Shown: positions 1 to 8,362 of the stretch, piece after piece
How the letters are laid out: each line of letters starts with the position of its first letter
Position numbering within the stretch: position 1 is the first letter of the stretch
Origin: Candidatus Melainabacteria bacterium
Lineage (GTDB): Bacteria; Cyanobacteriota; Vampirovibrionia; 2-02-FULL-35-15
Reading direction: 5' to 3'
Assembly: GCA_023250195.1 (NCBI GenBank)
Contig: JAHFBF010000005.1
Coordinates: forward strand, 62,001-126,000
DNA: 64,000 nt
Translations under genes and position numbers: made by a program
The notes under the pieces: generated by a model
What the model saw: the letters and a program-made list of their open reading frames with translations, nothing else
What the model was told of the DNA's origin: nothing
Databases searched by the model: none

Positions 1-1182
1 TTCTTCAAGTAGTAGTTCATCCTCTGGTGGAAGCGGTTCAGTTTGTACAAGCGGTTCATTCTGTACATCTGGACTAATACCGGATTGTACCTGTACCGAA
101 GAGTTTCACTGTGTACCAAGTACTAATCAGCCAATTTGCCATAACCATACAACTGGTCAACAAAGAACTCCAAGCTGCATAGCACCAACATGTACAAATG
201 GAACATTCTGTTGTCCAGGATTTATTCCGGATTGTACTCCTAATGAAGAGTTTCATTGTTTACAAAATACTAATCAGCCAATTTGCCATGTCCATGCAAC
301 TGGTGAATCAAGAATTGCAGGTTGCATCCCAACAGTAATCATTTCCTCTACTTCATCCAGCAGTAGTTCATCTTCTTCCAGTTCTAGTTCTTCTTCATCC
401 AGCTCTTCTTCAAGTTCTGGTATTAGCTCTACATCTACTACCTCCTCGTCTTCATCAAGCGGATCTTCCAGCAACTCTTCTAGTTCTTCTTCATCTAGCT
501 CTTCTTCGAGTTCAAGCTCTGGCATAATAAGTTCATCTTCTGGTGGAAGCAATTCTTCATCAAGCGGATCTTTCAGTAACTCTTCTAGTTCTTCTTCAAG
601 TAGTAGTTCATCCTCTGGTGGAAGCGGTTCAGTTTGTACAAGCGGTTCATTCTGTACATCTGGACTAATACCGGATTGTACCTGTACCGAAGAGTTTCAC
701 TGTGTACCAAGTACTAATCAGCCAATTTGCCATAACCATACAACTGGTCAACAAAGAACTCCAAGCTGCATAGCACCAACATGTACAAATGGAACATTCT
801 GTTGTCCAGGATTTATTCCGGATTGTACTCCTAATGAAGAGTTTCATTGTTTACAAAATACTAATCAGCCAATTTGCCATGTCCATGCAACTGGTGAATC
901 AAGAATTGCAGGTTGCATCCCAACAGTAATCATTTCCTCTACTTCATCCAGCAGTAGTTCATCTTCTTCCAGTTCTAGTTCTTCTTCATCCAGCTCTTCT
1001 TCAAGTTCTGGTATTAGCTCTACATCTACTACCTCCTCGTCTTCATCAAGCGGATCTTCCAGCAACTCTTCTAGTTCTTCTTCATCTAGCTCTTCTTCGA
1101 GTTCAAGCTCTGGCATAATAAGTTCATCTTCTGGTGGAAGCAATTCTTCATCAAGCGGATCTTTCAGTAACTCTTCTAGTTC
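1..1182 (+). repeat. 591-bp perfect tandem duplication inside the Ser-rich gene
   Basis: Bases 1-591 recur as 592-1182 with no difference that I can find, and a partial third copy starts at 1183 before diverging after about 30 bases. The unit is a multiple of three, so the frame is kept and 197 residues are duplicated. The array may extend left of the window. Near-perfect identity suggests recent duplication or gene conversion; copy number may vary between strains and may be mis-assembled from short reads. Confidence 0.95.
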
Positions 1183-3442
1183 TTCTTCAAGTAGTAGTTC
1201 ATCCTCTGGTGGAAGCGGTTCTTCATCAAGCGGATCTTTCAATAACTCTTCTAGTTCTTCTTCAAGCTCTTCTGGTGGAAGCTCTAGCGGATTACTCCTA
1301 CAATTCGATGCAACAAATATTGACGGTGCCAATACCTTTGCAAACAATTCAACTACTTCTACTACCTGGTTTGATCTGAGCAATAACGGAAATACTGGAA
1401 TCGTAGATATGAATATTTTCTCCCTACCCACAAATGGTGCCAGCGGTTGGAATGGTCAAAATACTATTTGTGATCCTTCAAACTTAAAATTTGATGGTGT
1501 TGATGACTTCGTAGATACCGGTAATAATTCCTCGCTTCAAATCCCTGGTGCTTTAACTCTTGAAACCTGGGTACTTTTTGATGGTATTCCTACAGGTACT
1601 GACACTGGCATTGCTGGTACTGGAATTAATAGTTATCAATTAACCTATCATAGCGATGGTATGGTCTGGTTCTATATTAATAACGGTGGAAACAATGTAA
1701 ACACTTCTGTAAGTCCAAGTACATGGCACTATGTCGTTGGTACTTGGGATGGTACTACAGATCCAAACGGAATTAAACTATATTTAGATGGTTCATTAAG
1801 TACACAGGGAACCTCCAGTCAATCGGCTATAACAAGCTGGAATAACTTCTTACTTGGTAAAGCCACTTCAAACTTTAAAGGTCAAATCGCAAAAGTCAAA
1901 GTTTATAACAAAACACTCTCTTCTTCAGAAATATCACAAATTTATTTAAATGAAGTTGGTTTATTCCCAAATAATTCCTGCACTACAACTACTTCTTCCA
2001 GCACTTCTTCCGGGAGTTCTTCATCCTCTTCAAGTTCTTCTTCTGGTGGCGAAGAAGCGTCTTCTTCAAGCTCTTCTTCTGGTGGCGAAGAAGCATCTTC
2101 TTCAAGCTCTTCTTCCGGTAGTAGTGAATCTTCATCCTCCAGTGGATTTAGTGAAGGGACTTCCAGCAGCAGTTCATCCTCTTCAAGTTCTGGAATAAGT
2201 TCTACATCTACAAGCTCAACAAGCAGTACTTCTACTACTGGCGGTGGCGGCGGTCCTACATGCACATTTGCAATTTGCGGAGGCAGCTGCTGTGTAGCTG
2301 GTTGTTGTCCTACAAGTCCGTTTTCCTGTTTAGGCAGTGAAAGCTGTATTTCAATCAGCTCTTCTTCAGGCAGCAATATACAAAACACTTCATCATTAGG
2401 AAGCTCATCTGGAAATCTTATAATAGACTCTATAAGCAGCTCATCATCAGGGAATTTAGGCACAGATTCATCAAACCCAGCAACTCCATTTTGTGGTTTA
2501 ACGGGGAATCCTGAATGTACAAGCGGATTAACTTTCGCCTGTCCTTCCAGCAGCGGGATTCCTTCCTGTGATTTATTAGGCTTACCACTTTGTAAGAACG
2601 ATAATGATTTTCTACCTGGATTCTGTACAGAATCAGAAGAATCAAATGATCCAGAGCCAATTATTGGCATTGAAATTCTTTCTGTAGTGTCATTCCCTGA
2701 TGTCATTAACCTTCCACTCATTCCTGATGAATTTGTTGGAAAGATTGGTTTTGCCTATCCTGGCTCTAATCCATCTTATGAAATTAAAGTGCTTACAAAT
2801 GAGCAAAATATAGAAGTAGGTTCAGTTAGTTTCATTGATAGTTCTGGAATGATTTTTGAAAATATTCCATTTGAAATTACTAAAATCGATGGCTTCGAAA
2901 ATCAGTTTATCTTAGGCTTGGAAATTCCTGAAGGAGCTAGTAAAGGAAGTGCAAACTTTACATTAAACTTTATAAGCGGAGAACAGCTAACAGGAATAAT
3001 TGAAATTATTGACTCTTTTAAGAATGTTGAGATTATAACTATAAAGAATCCTATTAAACGAACTGAACTTGATAAGCCTGTTATAGAAGAACTTATCAGT
3101 AAAGCTTCTTCAAGTACAAAGCTAACCTTATTTTTAAAAGGTAAAAACTTTGTAAGCAGACAAATATTTTATACCACAGACTCTTCAGGCGAAATGCCGG
3201 AAAACACAGAGTCATTCCTGGCAAATCCTAACATCCCGGATCCTCATACATTTATAACTATTCTCCCAAGCAATTTAAATGCAAAAGTAATGAAAAGAGT
3301 TGTAAAACAAAGAGGAAAACTTATGAAAGTTTTCCTGGAATTCCCTGAACAAGTAACAAAGAGGACTGAAGCAGTAATCGTAGTAGTTACTCCGAAAGGA
3401 ATTGTTTCAAAACATTTTATTATAAAACCAAGATCAAACTAA
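2..3442 (+). CDS. Giant Ser-rich surface protein with LamG-like domain, 3' part (5' end outside window)
   Basis: One frame is open from the first complete codon to the TAA at 3440-3442 (1146 codons), so the gene begins upstream; the ATG at 1409 is internal. Order seen: two identical 197-residue units, each with poly-Ser tracts and two Cys/His modules (IPDCT..EEFHC....TNQPICH.H.TG); a LamG/concanavalin-like beta domain at about 433-655 (LKFDGVDDFVDTG, LTLETWV, WHYVVGTWDG, LYLDG); another Ser stalk with GGEEASSSSSS repeats; Cys-rich patches near 750-783 and 829-880; a C-terminal beta-rich region of about 260 residues. LamG domains usually bind glycans or proteins, so I infer a cell-surface adhesin or stalk protein. 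No membrane anchor is visible at the C-terminus. The stop overlaps that of lpxI by 4 bases. Confidence 0.85.
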   Translation, partial: SSSSSSSSGGSGSVCTSGSFCTSGLIPDCTCTEEFHCVPSTNQPICHNHTTGQQRTPSCIAPTCTNGTFCCPGFIPDCTPNEEFHCLQNTNQPICHVHATGESRIAGCIPTVIISSTSSSSSSSSSSSSSSSSSSSSSSGISSTSTTSSSSSSGSSSNSSSSSSSSSSSSSSSGIISSSSGGSNSSSSGSFSNSSSSSSSSSSSSGGSGSVCTSGSFCTSGLIPDCTCTEEFHCVPSTNQPICHNHTTGQQRTPSCIAPTCTNGTFCCPGFIPDCTPNEEFHCLQNTNQPICHVHATGESRIAGCIPTVIISSTSSSSSSSSSSSSSSSSSSSSSSGISSTSTTSSSSSSGSSSNSSSSSSSSSSSSSSSGIISSSSGGSNSSSSGSFSNSSSSSSSSSSSSGGSGSSSSGSFNNSSSSSSSSSGGSSSGLLLQFDATNIDGANTFANNSTTSTTWFDLSNNGNTGIVDMNIFSLPTNGASGWNGQNTICDPSNLKFDGVDDFVDTGNNSSLQIPGALTLETWVLFDGIPTGTDTGIAGTGINSYQLTYHSDGMVWFYINNGGNNVNTSVSPSTWHYVVGTWDGTTDPNGIKLYLDGSLSTQGTSSQSAITSWNNFLLGKATSNFKGQIAKVKVYNKTLSSSEISQIYLNEVGLFPNNSCTTTTSSSTSSGSSSSSSSSSSGGEEASSSSSSSGGEEASSSSSSSGSSESSSSSGFSEGTSSSSSSSSSSGISSTSTSSTSSTSTTGGGGGPTCTFAICGGSCCVAGCCPTSPFSCLGSESCISISSSSGSNIQNTSSLGSSSGNLIIDSISSSSSGNLGTDSSNPATPFCGLTGNPECTSGLTFACPSSSGIPSCDLLGLPLCKNDNDFLPGFCTESEESNDPEPIIGIEILSVVSFPDVINLPLIPDEFVGKIGFAYPGSNPSYEIKVLTNEQNIEVGSVSFIDSSGMIFENIPFEITKIDGFENQFILGLEIPEGASKGSANFTLNFISGEQLTGIIEIIDSFKNVEIITIKNPIKRTELDKPVIEELISKASSSTKLTLFLKGKNFVSRQIFYTTDSSGEMPENTESFLANPNIPDPHTFITILPSNLNAKVMKRVVKQRGKLMKVFLEFPEQVTKRTEAVIVVVTPKGIVSKHFIIKPRSN

Positions 3443-4251
3443 ACCGCAACAAGACAAATATTTAATCTATCCGCAATTTTGATCAACTGTTCTTTGTTTG
3501 CAACAATTGTCTTATTTGCTTCAAAGGCTAAGATCCCGCCTCCATTGTTTGCTAAAGTCTGAATTGTTTTTTCTCCAATCGTTGGAATATCAAAACGCTC
3601 ATCCTGATTAGGTTTTGAGACTTTAACCACCACCGCTTCGCCTTTTGCAAACTCATATCCTCTTTTTATGGCTTCATCTGTTCCTTCTATTGCTTCAACA
3701 GCTAAGATCATTCTATTTTTAACAATTACTGTTTGTCCTATATCAAGGCTTCCGATTTTTTTTGCAACACTAAAACCATATTCAATATCAACCCTTTCTT
3801 CCAAGGTTGGTTTTCTTTTACTTAAAACTTCTTTTTCTAAAAATAAATGCTTTAAAAACTTAGTTTGTGGAAGAATTTCAACATTATATTTCTTCAATAA
3901 ATCAGCTATTCCATTATGAATAGAGTCATCATTTAAGTTTGAAAGTCTACTTAAAGTTTTAATTGCTACCCAGTCAAGCTTGTAAATGTTTCTTAGCAAA
4001 TCAAGTTTTGGTACCTTCCCTATAAAAACTGCCTGATGAATCATTTCAGACCTCATAAGTTCAAGTATTTTTGAAAGCTGACCCGGTGAAAATTTGTATG
4101 TCTTGTCACAGAGTTCTTCAAGTCTTTCTTTTGCTTCTTCCGTAACAGCAATAGCACAGGTTGTAAAGCCCTGTTCATGAGCTGATTTGACAAGAAGCGT
4201 GGTTAATTCTCCATTGCCAGCTACTACCGCTAGTTTATTGTTTTGTGACAT
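3439..4251 (-). CDS. lpxI: UDP-2,3-diacylglucosamine pyrophosphatase LpxI
   Basis: This 270-residue protein matches the LpxI (DUF1009) family along its length. It opens with a Rossmann-like N-terminal half (LAVVAGNGELTTLL) and has a C-terminal catalytic half with VIVKNRMILAVEAIEGTDEAI and RFDIPTIGEKTI; the Asp of the D-(L/I)-PTIG motif belongs to the family's catalytic site. LpxI cleaves UDP-2,3-diacylglucosamine to lipid X and UMP in the cytoplasm, a step of lipid A synthesis, so it implies an LPS-bearing outer membrane. It runs convergent to the Ser-rich gene. No other lpx gene is nearby, which is unlike Proteobacteria where lpx genes often cluster. Confidence 0.9.
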   Translation of the reverse strand: MSQNNKLAVVAGNGELTTLLVKSAHEQGFTTCAIAVTEEAKERLEELCDKTYKFSPGQLSKILELMRSEMIHQAVFIGKVPKLDLLRNIYKLDWVAIKTLSRLSNLNDDSIHNGIADLLKKYNVEILPQTKFLKHLFLEKEVLSKRKPTLEERVDIEYGFSVAKKIGSLDIGQTVIVKNRMILAVEAIEGTDEAIKRGYEFAKGEAVVVKVSKPNQDERFDIPTIGEKTIQTLANNGGGILAFEANKTIVANKEQLIKIADRLNICLVAV

Positions 4252-4300
4252 ACAAGTAAATTATAACGCACCTTCGTAAAAATGACGTTCGATGTCGCCT

Positions 4301-5266
4301 TTATTTCTGTCTTCCAGAAAGAGATTTGAGAAATTCAACTAAATCTTTCTGTTCCTGCTCATTAAGATTTAAAGGTTTTTTAAGTGGATCTTTGTATCCA
4401 TCTTGTCCACCACCTGCATTGTAATAAACAATTACCTGCTCAAGGGTTTCAAACTGACCCTGATGAAAGTATGGCGCAGTATTTGCTACTTCACGCAGTG
4501 TAGGCGTTTTAAATTTCCTGGTATCTTTTCCTGTAATTGAAATAGCAGATCTGCCCACATCATTAGTTATTGGCAAACCAATATTATGAAAATCACCATC
4601 GGTAAAATCAGTTCCTTTATGACATGCTGCACACATTGCTTTTCCAAAAAAAAGATCCATTCCACGTTTTGCACTGATTGAGAGAGCCGCTTTATCCCCG
4701 ACTACAAATTTGTCATAGTTAGAATCTTTTGAAATAAGCGTTCTTTCAAATGCTGCAATTGCATGAATAAGATGTGAAGTGGCAATTGGTGTTTGACCAA
4801 ATGCATTTGCAAACTCTTTCACATACTGCGGGTCATTATTTAGCTTTGTTAAAACTCCTTTTACTGATTCTCCCATTTCTTTTGGATTTTTAATTGGTCC
4901 AAGCGCCTGCTCTTCCAGGCTTTGTGCTCTGCCGTCCCAGAAAAGAAACTTGAGGTTAGTTGTATTAAAGACCGTAGGTGTGTTTCTATCTCCCTTTTGA
5001 CCATTTATACCATCTGAAACCGGCTTATCATCAGCAAAACCATGCTCCGGTTTATGGCAGCTTGCGCAACTTACTGTGCCTGTTTTAGATAAAATTGGAT
5101 CAAAAAACAGCTTCTTTCCAAGCTTAACTTTAGGATCAACCGTAGAATCGTCCCGCCGGGGCACCTCTACTATTTTATCTTTGTCTGCAATAATAATAGA
5201 AATAGCCTGATTAGCAAAAAAGGAAATGCTTAAAACTAGGAATATTATTAAAAAAGTATTTTTCAT
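4301..5266 (-). CDS. Di-haem cytochrome c peroxidase family protein (MauG/CcpA type)
   Basis: A 321-residue protein with a signal peptide (MKNTFLIIFLVLSISFFANQA) and two CxxCH haem-binding motifs, CASCH in the N-terminal half and CAACH in the C-terminal half. The family context motifs FDPILS, NTPTVFN, FWDGRA and FKTPTLREVANTAPYFH(Q)G are present. Members reduce periplasmic hydrogen peroxide using electrons from small c-type cytochromes or oxidise other substrates (MauG branch); I cannot tell which. Its 5' end overlaps the divergent nuclease gene by 41 bases, so the two signal peptides are encoded on opposite strands of the same DNA. No Shine-Dalgarno sequence is evident. Confidence 0.88.
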   Translation of the reverse strand: MKNTFLIIFLVLSISFFANQAISIIIADKDKIVEVPRRDDSTVDPKVKLGKKLFFDPILSKTGTVSCASCHKPEHGFADDKPVSDGINGQKGDRNTPTVFNTTNLKFLFWDGRAQSLEEQALGPIKNPKEMGESVKGVLTKLNNDPQYVKEFANAFGQTPIATSHLIHAIAAFERTLISKDSNYDKFVVGDKAALSISAKRGMDLFFGKAMCAACHKGTDFTDGDFHNIGLPITNDVGRSAISITGKDTRKFKTPTLREVANTAPYFHQGQFETLEQVIVYYNAGGGQDGYKDPLKKPLNLNEQEQKDLVEFLKSLSGRQK

Positions 5267-5900
5267 TCTATTAATTTTATTTTTTTTCTCATCACTTATT
5301 ACTCAGGGTGCGATTAATCGCACTTCTACCTATTCTGTTGATTATAAATCAAAACCAACATTCTCAAACAACTGCTCAATAGAAAATAAACAATCTGTTG
5401 TTAAAAAGGTTTTCGACGGAGATACAATTCTAGTAAGAGATGAGATCTCAGAGATGAGACCTGAGAAAAGAACAATCCAAAATTCTTATCTCTCATCTCC
5501 CACCTCTCATCTCTATAAAATCCGTCTTTTGGGTATTGATGCTTTTGAGCATGATCAAAATATTTACGGCATAAAGGGAAAAGACTTTCTAGCAATGCTT
5601 ATTTTAAATAAAAATATTTGTATTGAAACTGATGTGCAAAAAAATGATATTTACGGAAGAACACTGGGATACATTTTTCTTAATGATGTTTTTGTAAACG
5701 AAGAACTCGTTAAAAACGGTCTATCTCTTTTATATGATTTTCCGCCAAACATAAAGTATTTATCGCGTCTTAAAAAAGCACAAGTGTATGCACGTCAAAA
5801 TATGCTTGGTGTTTGGCAAGAGCACAATTACATTCCAGAAACACCAGCACAATGGAGACATAAGCATCCTTTCAACAAAAAACAGGTTGGAAAAATATAA
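5226..5900 (+). CDS. Secreted staphylococcal-nuclease-like thermonuclease with in-frame repeat insertions
   Basis: A 224-residue SNase-fold protein with a signal peptide/TM segment (KKVFFILLILFFFSSLI). Core motifs are VFDGDTILV, YKIRLLGIDAFE, DIYGRTLGYIFLNDVFVNEELVKNGL; residues equivalent to the catalytic Arg35, Glu43 and Arg87 of S. aureus nuclease are all present, so it probably hydrolyses nucleic acid outside the cytoplasm. Two non-family segments are encoded by DNA repeats: INRTSTY just after the signal peptide (palindrome at 5308-5323) and a roughly 26-residue insertion between the first two core strands (5436-5514). The ATG has AAGGA only a couple of bases upstream, and it overlaps the divergent peroxidase gene. 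Confidence 0.85.
   Translation: MLKTRNIIKKVFFILLILFFFSSLITQGAINRTSTYSVDYKSKPTFSNNCSIENKQSVVKKVFDGDTILVRDEISEMRPEKRTIQNSYLSSPTSHLYKIRLLGIDAFEHDQNIYGIKGKDFLAMLILNKNICIETDVQKNDIYGRTLGYIFLNDVFVNEELVKNGLSLLYDFPPNIKYLSRLKKAQVYARQNMLGVWQEHNYIPETPAQWRHKHPFNKKQVGKI
5308..5329. repeat. Palindromic element, family A (GTAG/CTAC type), in coding DNA
   Basis: GTGCGATTAATCGCAC (5308-5323) is a perfect 16-bp palindrome, followed by TTCTAC, which completes the right arm of the 28-bp element seen intact in pabB at 28592-28619. The left GTAGAA foot is lost here. It encodes AINRTSTY in the nuclease. Confidence 0.75.
5436..5514. repeat. GA/CT-rich imperfect inverted repeat, family B, inserted in the nuclease gene
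   Basis: The left arm (agagatgaga...agagatgaga from 5436) is the imperfect reverse complement of the right arm (...ctctcatctc...tctcatctct ending at 5514), about 30 bases each around an A-rich centre. It stays open in frame and adds about 26 residues not expected in the nuclease fold. Related DNA occurs in pabB and in the family 9 glycosyltransferase gene. Confidence 0.75.
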
Positions 5901-5902
5901 AC

Positions 5903-7147
5903 TTATATTTTCTGTTTTTCTTTATTTAATTTATCCAGTTCAAAAACTTTATGAATGGCTTTAACTGCCTTATCACCATCTTTTGCTTCAATAACACAGC
6001 TTACTTTTATTTCACTTGTGGAAATCATCTGAATGTTTACACTTGAGTCTGCAAGTGCTTTAAACATGGCTGCTGCAATACCAGGACGACCAATCATTCC
6101 AGCACCGACTATTGAAACCTTTGCAATGTTTGTCTCAGCAGTTACACCAGTCGCTCCAATATCTTTTGCTATTTCTTTTGTAACTTTTGTAGCATCGTCA
6201 ATTGTCTCTTTATCTACAGTAAATGCAATTTCATTTATTCCATCCTTACTGGTGGACTGAACGATCATATCTACGCTTATATTTTTCTTTGCGAGCGATT
6301 CAAAAACTTTTGCTGCAATCCCCGGCTTATCCGGCACACCGACTATTGCTATTCTTGCCTGTGATTCATCTAGTGCTACACCACTCACGGGATTATTTAA
6401 CTCCATTTCTTTTACTCCTTTTACTAGTGTACCGTCATCCTGGGGTTTAAAGCTACTCCTAACCCGCATAGGCATATTATAATTTTTAGCAATTTCAACC
6501 GATCTCGGGTGTAAAACCCCTGCTCCAAGGCTTGCAAGTTCAAGCATTTCTTCATAAGAGATTGTTTTTAATCTTGAAGCATCCTTTACTATTACAGGGT
6601 CAGTCGTAAAAACCCCTTCTACATCTGTATAAATGTCACAGCGTTCTGCTCCAAGTGCTACAGCAAGAGCTACAGCAGTAGTATCCGATCCACCGCGACC
6701 AAGAGTAGTTATTTCTCCTGTAGATTCACTTATTCCTTGAAAACCAGCAACTACTACAATGTTTTCTTCTGATAAATATTTTTTTAATTTTGAGGTTTTT
6801 ATTTCTGTAATTCTGGCTTTACCATGTCTATCTTCTGTCATGATCCCCACTTGTAACCCTGTCTGTGAGATAGCTCTAGCTCCCAAAAAATGAATAGCCA
6901 TAGCAACAAGAGGAATGCTGATTTGTTCTCCAGTAGAAAGTAAAAGATCATATTCTCTGGGATCTGGTTTACTTGTAACATCTCTAGCAAGATCAATTAA
7001 ATTATCAGTTGTATCACCCATCGCTGATACAACTACGACTACCTGATAACCGGCTTTTTGTGCATCAGTTGCAATCTTTGCTACACGCTTTATACAAACA
7101 GCATCCTGAACTGAAGTACCACCAAATTTTTGAACAAGTATTGGCAT
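5903..7147 (-). CDS. lysC: Aspartate kinase
   Basis: This enzyme phosphorylates L-aspartate with ATP, the first step toward Lys, Thr, Met and diaminopimelate. Visible motifs are VQKFGGTSV at the N-terminus, the SAMGDTTD loop, STGEQ, GRGGSDTTA and YTDVEGVFTTDP in the amino-acid kinase domain (first ~260 residues), followed by two ACT domains (ARIAIVGVPDKPGIAAKVF and KVSIVGAGMIGRPGIAAAMF) typical of feedback-inhibited monofunctional forms. I chose the ATG at 7147 because the protein then begins MPILVQKFGGTS as in the family; an upstream in-frame ATG at 7204 would add 19 unconserved residues. Neither start has a good ribosome site. A degenerate paralogue lies at 7650-8270. Confidence 0.93.
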   Translation of the reverse strand: MPILVQKFGGTSVQDAVCIKRVAKIATDAQKAGYQVVVVVSAMGDTTDNLIDLARDVTSKPDPREYDLLLSTGEQISIPLVAMAIHFLGARAISQTGLQVGIMTEDRHGKARITEIKTSKLKKYLSEENIVVVAGFQGISESTGEITTLGRGGSDTTAVALAVALGAERCDIYTDVEGVFTTDPVIVKDASRLKTISYEEMLELASLGAGVLHPRSVEIAKNYNMPMRVRSSFKPQDDGTLVKGVKEMELNNPVSGVALDESQARIAIVGVPDKPGIAAKVFESLAKKNISVDMIVQSTSKDGINEIAFTVDKETIDDATKVTKEIAKDIGATGVTAETNIAKVSIVGAGMIGRPGIAAAMFKALADSSVNIQMISTSEIKVSCVIEAKDGDKAVKAIHKVFELDKLNKEKQKI

Positions 7148-7286
7148 AGTTAAAATAATAGCATTTAAAGACTCCTGAATATTAAAGAAGTTTAATCTTT
7201 TCATGTAACCGTAGGTATCATTCTTATAACGATGTAACCAAACGTATCTTGATATAAATCAAGTCAATAAATACACTAATGTCCCT

Positions 7287-7487
7287 ATGATTTCTGAACA
7301 GCAAAAATATATTTCTGGAATATTACGAAATCTCGGATTTGCATTACTTGCACCAGCAGGATCAATTGTATTTCAACAAATGGTGTTTCAAAAAGCCTTA
7401 TTTAATTACTTTAAAGAAGCTGTGATAGTATTTTTACTTGGTTGGGTTTTTATGATTGGTGGTTTTGTTGCTCTTAAGGAGAAATAA
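7287..7487 (+). CDS. Small two-helix membrane protein, unknown
   Basis: A 66-residue protein with two hydrophobic segments (LGFALLAPAGSIVFQQMVF and AVIVFLLGWVFMIGGFVAL) and a Lys/Glu C-terminus. I do not recognise the family. Its 3' end carries the AAGGAG ribosome site (7476-7481) for the next small gene, so the two are likely co-expressed. The start ATG lacks a clear ribosome site. Confidence 0.6.
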   Translation: MISEQQKYISGILRNLGFALLAPAGSIVFQQMVFQKALFNYFKEAVIVFLLGWVFMIGGFVALKEK

Positions 7488-7491
7488 ATAA

Positions 7492-7614
7492 ATGAACTTC
7501 CAATGGGATCTTAAATCAGGTCTTGCTTTTATCTTACTAAGTTTAATTAGCATGATAGCAATAATGGTCTATGATCTTTATAGAGAGAAAAAAAACAAGG
7601 TAGAGAAAAAATAA
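7492..7614 (+). CDS. Small single-pass membrane protein (40 aa), unknown
   Basis: The frame begins at ATG 7492 and ends at TAA 7612-7614. It starts MNFQWDLKSG, has one transmembrane helix (LAFILLSLISMIAIMVYDLY) and a basic tail (REKKNKVEKK). A strong AAGGAG lies 10 bases upstream, within the end of the preceding gene, only 4 bases separating the two genes. This pairing of two tiny membrane proteins suggests one complex or a small accessory subunit, but no function can be assigned. Confidence 0.65.
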   Translation: MNFQWDLKSGLAFILLSLISMIAIMVYDLYREKKNKVEKK

Positions 7615-7649
7615 AAGAAAAGTTAGTACTTTCTTGACTGGAAAATCAA

Positions 7650-8270
7650 TTAAACTAAACTTACTATTTCAGGACCAATCCTTTCTTTTGCTCTTATCCT
7701 TGGCTTATAATCTTCTTGGAAAAAAGTAACTACTTCATATCTTCCTCTAAGAGCTCTTGCTAATTCTAATGCTGTGATTTCTGCTCCATCTGATGATGAA
7801 TCACCAAAACGTACAAAATCAGAAGTGGCTGCTTCAATTCCCTGCGCCCCTGGAATAATAGGGATGACATGACTTTCTAATAATTTGTTTATCCAGCTAG
7901 TATCAATTCTTGTTATTCCTCCATCTTGATTTGTATAAATTCCTGCTTGCCTCGAAGATAAAGCATTTGCTTTTTCACCTAATGTACTTAACGCTATTGC
8001 AAATAATGCTGCAGCCTGCATTTCACCAACAGAAAGGAGAACATCTAACTCTCTTTTAGATGGCTTTCCTTTTGGTCGTCTTGCTTTTTCACCAACTATT
8101 TCTTGAACTGCCTCAAGTAAATCTCTGCTTTCAGCATCACTTCGTTCAGGCACTACTACAACTGGTTTATATCCAGCTCTCCTTGTGGATGCAACTTTTC
8201 TTGCTGCTGCAAGCATTCTTTCAGGTGTGCTTAGTGTATTTGGGTTAAATTTCTGAACTGTTATTGACAT
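7650..8270 (-). CDS. Degenerate aspartokinase-like protein (amino-acid kinase fold, no ACT domains)
   Basis: The 206-residue sequence can be aligned by eye with the kinase domain of the neighbouring aspartate kinase: VQKF at the start, GYKPVVVV versus GYQVVVVV, RELDVLLSVGEMQAAALFAIAL versus REYDLLLSTGEQISIPLVAMAI, and IPIIPGAQGI versus IVVVAGFQGI. The catalytic KFGGTS loop is replaced by KFNPNT, the GRGGSDTTA nucleotide loop by RFGDSSSDGAEITA, and both ACT domains are missing. It is therefore probably not an active aspartate kinase; a regulatory or structural pseudoenzyme is possible. The frame is intact and ends GPEIVSLV, arguing against a decaying pseudogene. Confidence 0.7.
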   Translation of the reverse strand: MSITVQKFNPNTLSTPERMLAAARKVASTRRAGYKPVVVVPERSDAESRDLLEAVQEIVGEKARRPKGKPSKRELDVLLSVGEMQAAALFAIALSTLGEKANALSSRQAGIYTNQDGGITRIDTSWINKLLESHVIPIIPGAQGIEAATSDFVRFGDSSSDGAEITALELARALRGRYEVVTFFQEDYKPRIRAKERIGPEIVSLV

Positions 8271-8331
8271 ATGTGAAATGATAACAGTAGAAATGCTAAG
8301 TTCTTAAAAATTAAGTAATATTTAATTTTTG

Positions 8332-8337
8332 TATAAT
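8332..8337 (+). promoter_or_regulatory. Probable -10 element of pckA
   Basis: TATAAT lies 26 bases before the pckA ATG in the gap between the divergent aspartokinase-like gene and pckA. A convincing -35 box is not seen, so the assignment rests on the -10 match and position. Confidence 0.45.
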
Positions 8338-8362
8338 AGTAACTATGTTCAAGGAGGAACAT

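Noticed and set aside
1409-1411. ATG at 1409 as gene start of the LamG protein
   Set aside because: The frame is open far upstream with continuous protein-like Ser and Cys modules and the LamG domain begins before 1409; the start lies outside the window.
1942-2721. Long minus-strand ORF rich in Glu/Leu, and similar minus ORFs at 274-552 and 865-1431
   Set aside because: They are antisense shadows of poly-Ser codons (TCT/TCA/AGC read backward give Glu, Asp, Leu). No ribosome site, and the plus frame is clearly the coding one.
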